Shown here in pieces: positions 62,478 through 64,000 of a DNA stretch of 64,000 nt. Position 1 is the stretch's first letter. Every line of letters begins with the position of its first letter. The position numbers were made by a program, and so were the translations under genes. The notes beneath the pieces are model-generated. The model was not told the DNA's origin. It made no database searches and saw only the letters and a program-made list of their open reading frames with translations. The DNA is taken from assembly GCA_002840095.1 (NCBI GenBank), contig PGZL01000006.1:139241-203240 (forward strand), given 5' to 3'. Origin of the DNA: Gammaproteobacteria bacterium HGW-Gammaproteobacteria-1. Its GTDB lineage: Bacteria > Pseudomonadota > Gammaproteobacteria > Thiohalomonadales > Thiohalomonadaceae.

Positions 62478-64000
62478 CGGCGACTCCTTTTGACCAGTTC
62501 CTCTATGGCCTGCTCCAGGGTGAGGCCTTGGGCGAGCATCCGCTCGATGGCCTCGTATTCATCTGCCTTGGTGGAGTACAGCTTCTCGGAGAACGGGTCG
62601 ACCACAAGACGGCCGATGGTCCAGCCACTCGGGCCGTACACCATTAGTTCGGAATACTGCCCTTGCTTGGTGTCCACCGACTTGAGTGCCCGGTTCATGA
62701 AATCGTTCATGACCAGACGGTCGCTCTTGGCGAGCTGCTGAATCGATTCCGGTTTCTGACGCAGCAGGTACACCCAGTCGGCGTTCTGCAGCGCCGCCGT
62801 GGCGGTGGCGGACTTGTAGTAGTCGTCGATGCCCTGGGTAATGGTGACGAAGTTGCCGCCGTGTTTACGTGCCACACGGTAGCCCTCTTCGATGAACTTC
62901 CCGGCGTTACCACCGGACATGAGACGCCACGCCTCGTCAATGATGGCCATCTTGCGCACCGAGCGGTCGCCCAGGTACATCGCCTGAGCGATCTGCATCA
63001 TCAGAATGAGCACCACGACCGATTGCAGGTCGGGTTTGTTGTTGAGCTCGCCCAGTTCGAGAACCACGAAGGGATTGTCGAACTTGATGGTCGACGGACC
63101 CTCAAAGAAGCGGGCATACATGCCGTCCTTGGTGTACGGGTAGAGCTGCACGCCAAGGTCCTGGGCGCGGGGGTCGCTGTGATTCAGCAGGAACTGAGCA
63201 ACCGGCGTGATGGTGGCGTCGTTTTTGTACGCCGCCCACGCATGGTTGAGGGCCTGCTCGATGTAGGACGCCTGAATATCGCCGACCGGCGCCGACGGCG
63301 AGGCCATCTGCGCAAGCAGCGGCTTGAGCATCGGGAGGCCTTCGTCGATCCAGTCTTCGATGTGCGTGAACGGATTGAGGTTGATTTTGGAGTCCGGGCC
63401 GAACTCCAGGTACATGCCGCCGATAATGTGGGCGAGACGCATGTACGAGCGTCCGACATCGATAATCCATGTGCGGCCGCCCATGCCGCGGATGGCCAGG
63501 GCCAGTTCCTGGACGAAGAAGCTCTTGCCGGCACCGGAGGCCGCTGCCACCGCGACGTTGTAGTTGCCTTTGTCGTTGTCGTAGGGGTCGGTGTAGAAGA
63601 GCTGTCCCCGCCGTCCCACCAGCATCAGGACTGGGGAGCCGCCTCCTTTCCACTCGCCGATCACCGGTAGCAGATTTGCGGCCGTCCACGTCAGCATGGT
63701 TCGCATCCGGCCCAGCTTCTCCATCTCCTTCACCAGGATGGGGGACAAGGTGAAGGGGAGCGAGGACAACAGATTGTGGACCTGGATGAATCGATCCAGC
63801 ACGATGTCCCAGCCCTTGGATTTGAAAAGGCTCTTGACCGAATTGGCCGCGGTATCGCCTTCGCCCGGCGGCGCAAACAGCACCAGCTGGTGATTCACGC
63901 GGCAGAGGGTATGCCCTTCCTCCACTTTCTTGTTGACGAAGTCCCACTCGGCCTTCTTGTCGCGCCAGACGGGTACGAACCGTCCCAGTGGCGATTCGGA
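62474..64000 (-). CDS. traC: TraC, transfer ATPase (N-terminal part outside window)
   Basis: TraC/VirB4 is the ATPase that drives pilus assembly. The frame is open to the right edge, so the start is missing. The visible part has Walker A (AAASGAGKSFFVQELALAIR) and Walker B (MAIIDEAWRLMSG), a later TQGIDDYYKSATATAALQNA region and the final EQAIEELVKRSRR. It overlaps trbI by 4 bp. Confidence 0.94.
   Translation of the reverse strand, partial: SESPLGRFVPVWRDKKAEWDFVNKKVEEGHTLCRVNHQLVLFAPPGEGDTAANSVKSLFKSKGWDIVLDRFIQVHNLLSSLPFTLSPILVKEMEKLGRMRTMLTWTAANLLPVIGEWKGGGSPVLMLVGRRGQLFYTDPYDNDKGNYNVAVAAASGAGKSFFVQELALAIRGMGGRTWIIDVGRSYMRLAHIIGGMYLEFGPDSKINLNPFTHIEDWIDEGLPMLKPLLAQMASPSAPVGDIQASYIEQALNHAWAAYKNDATITPVAQFLLNHSDPRAQDLGVQLYPYTKDGMYARFFEGPSTIKFDNPFVVLELGELNNKPDLQSVVVLILMMQIAQAMYLGDRSVRKMAIIDEAWRLMSGGNAGKFIEEGYRVARKHGGNFVTITQGIDDYYKSATATAALQNADWVYLLRQKPESIQQLAKSDRLVMNDFMNRALKSVDTKQGQYSELMVYGPSGWTIGRLVVDPFSEKLYSTKADEYEAIERMLAQGLTLEQAIEELVKRSRR

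Larger units (their letters stand above)
50568..64000 (-). mobile_element. F/SXT-type conjugative transfer region (right end outside window)
   Basis: Thirteen of its fourteen genes run on the minus strand: traC, trbI, an S26 peptidase, traW, traU, trbC, traN (two ORFs), traF, traH, two unknowns and, after a small plus-strand gene, traG. The gene set and order are those of F-type type IV secretion in integrative elements such as SXT/R391. No integrase, relaxase or attachment site lies in the window, so ICE and plasmid cannot be told apart, and the left boundary is unknown. Confidence 0.85.

Overview
This is a GC-rich bacterial window, most likely from a gammaproteobacterium; the TonB/FecI-FecR-FecA signalling genes, the CopABRS-type copper genes and the F/SXT-type transfer genes point that way, but the genus cannot be fixed from the sequence. 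Protein-coding genes fill most of it. I found no rRNA, tRNA or CRISPR array.

Region 1 (1-8404, minus strand) is a carbon-phosphorus lyase operon in the order phnF-phnD-phnC-phnE-phnE-phnG-phnH-phnI-phnJ-phnK-phnL (phnL runs off the left edge). It covers phosphonate sensing, ABC uptake and the C-P lyase core. PhnK carries an unusual Cys4 insertion. A remnant of dapB (8670-8918) with a very strong ribosome binding site lies upstream on the other strand.

Region 2 (9230-22610, plus strand) is the standout. A FecI-type sigma factor, a FecR anti-sigma factor and a TonB receptor with an STN signalling domain precede a 41-residue peptide gene with six cysteines. Three radical SAM/SPASM maturases, an ABC-2 exporter (ATPase and permease), a second TonB receptor and a secreted beta-propeller/cytochrome c fusion follow. 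From the first maturase to the second receptor every gene overlaps the next. I read this as an apparently undescribed ribosomally made, radical-SAM-modified peptide (RiPP) system: the peptide is modified, exported, and probably taken back or sensed through TonB receptors, as for a metallophore. A redox-partner role, by analogy with quinohemoprotein amine dehydrogenase, is the main alternative. The peptide gene is bracketed by a perfect 15-bp inverted repeat and preceded by a 101-bp imperfect palindrome.

Region 3 (22742-33528) is a B12-independence block. A cobalamin riboswitch (minus strand, about 29963-30165) precedes one apparent operon with class III ribonucleotide reductase (nrdD, a separate small gene carrying the glycyl-radical motif, nrdG) and class I reductase (nrdA, nrdB). 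Next to it are metR and the B12-independent methionine synthase metE. A 162-bp near-palindrome lies between riboswitch and nrdD.

Region 4 (33703-37287) has an unusual fusion of an RpoN (sigma-54) DNA-binding domain with a GIY-YIG nuclease-like domain, a PAS-GGDEF-EAL protein with a GAA repeat, and a small SAP-like protein. Region 5 (37447-47416) is a copper-resistance island: a rearranged left edge with gene fragments, two Met-rich periplasmic proteins, a P-type ATPase, a cytochrome c, a cupredoxin, copB, copA and the divergent copRS with a clear inverted-repeat operator.

Region 6 (47496-50554) has a response-regulator remnant, a histone H1-like protein, a PIN/XRE-ImmA pair resembling a toxin-antitoxin module, and a small membrane protein. 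Region 7 (50568-64000, minus strand) is the F/SXT-type mating-pair apparatus of an integrative conjugative element or plasmid: traC-trbI-S26 peptidase-traW-traU-trbC-traN (as two coupled ORFs)-traF-traH-two unknowns, then traG. It runs off the right edge.
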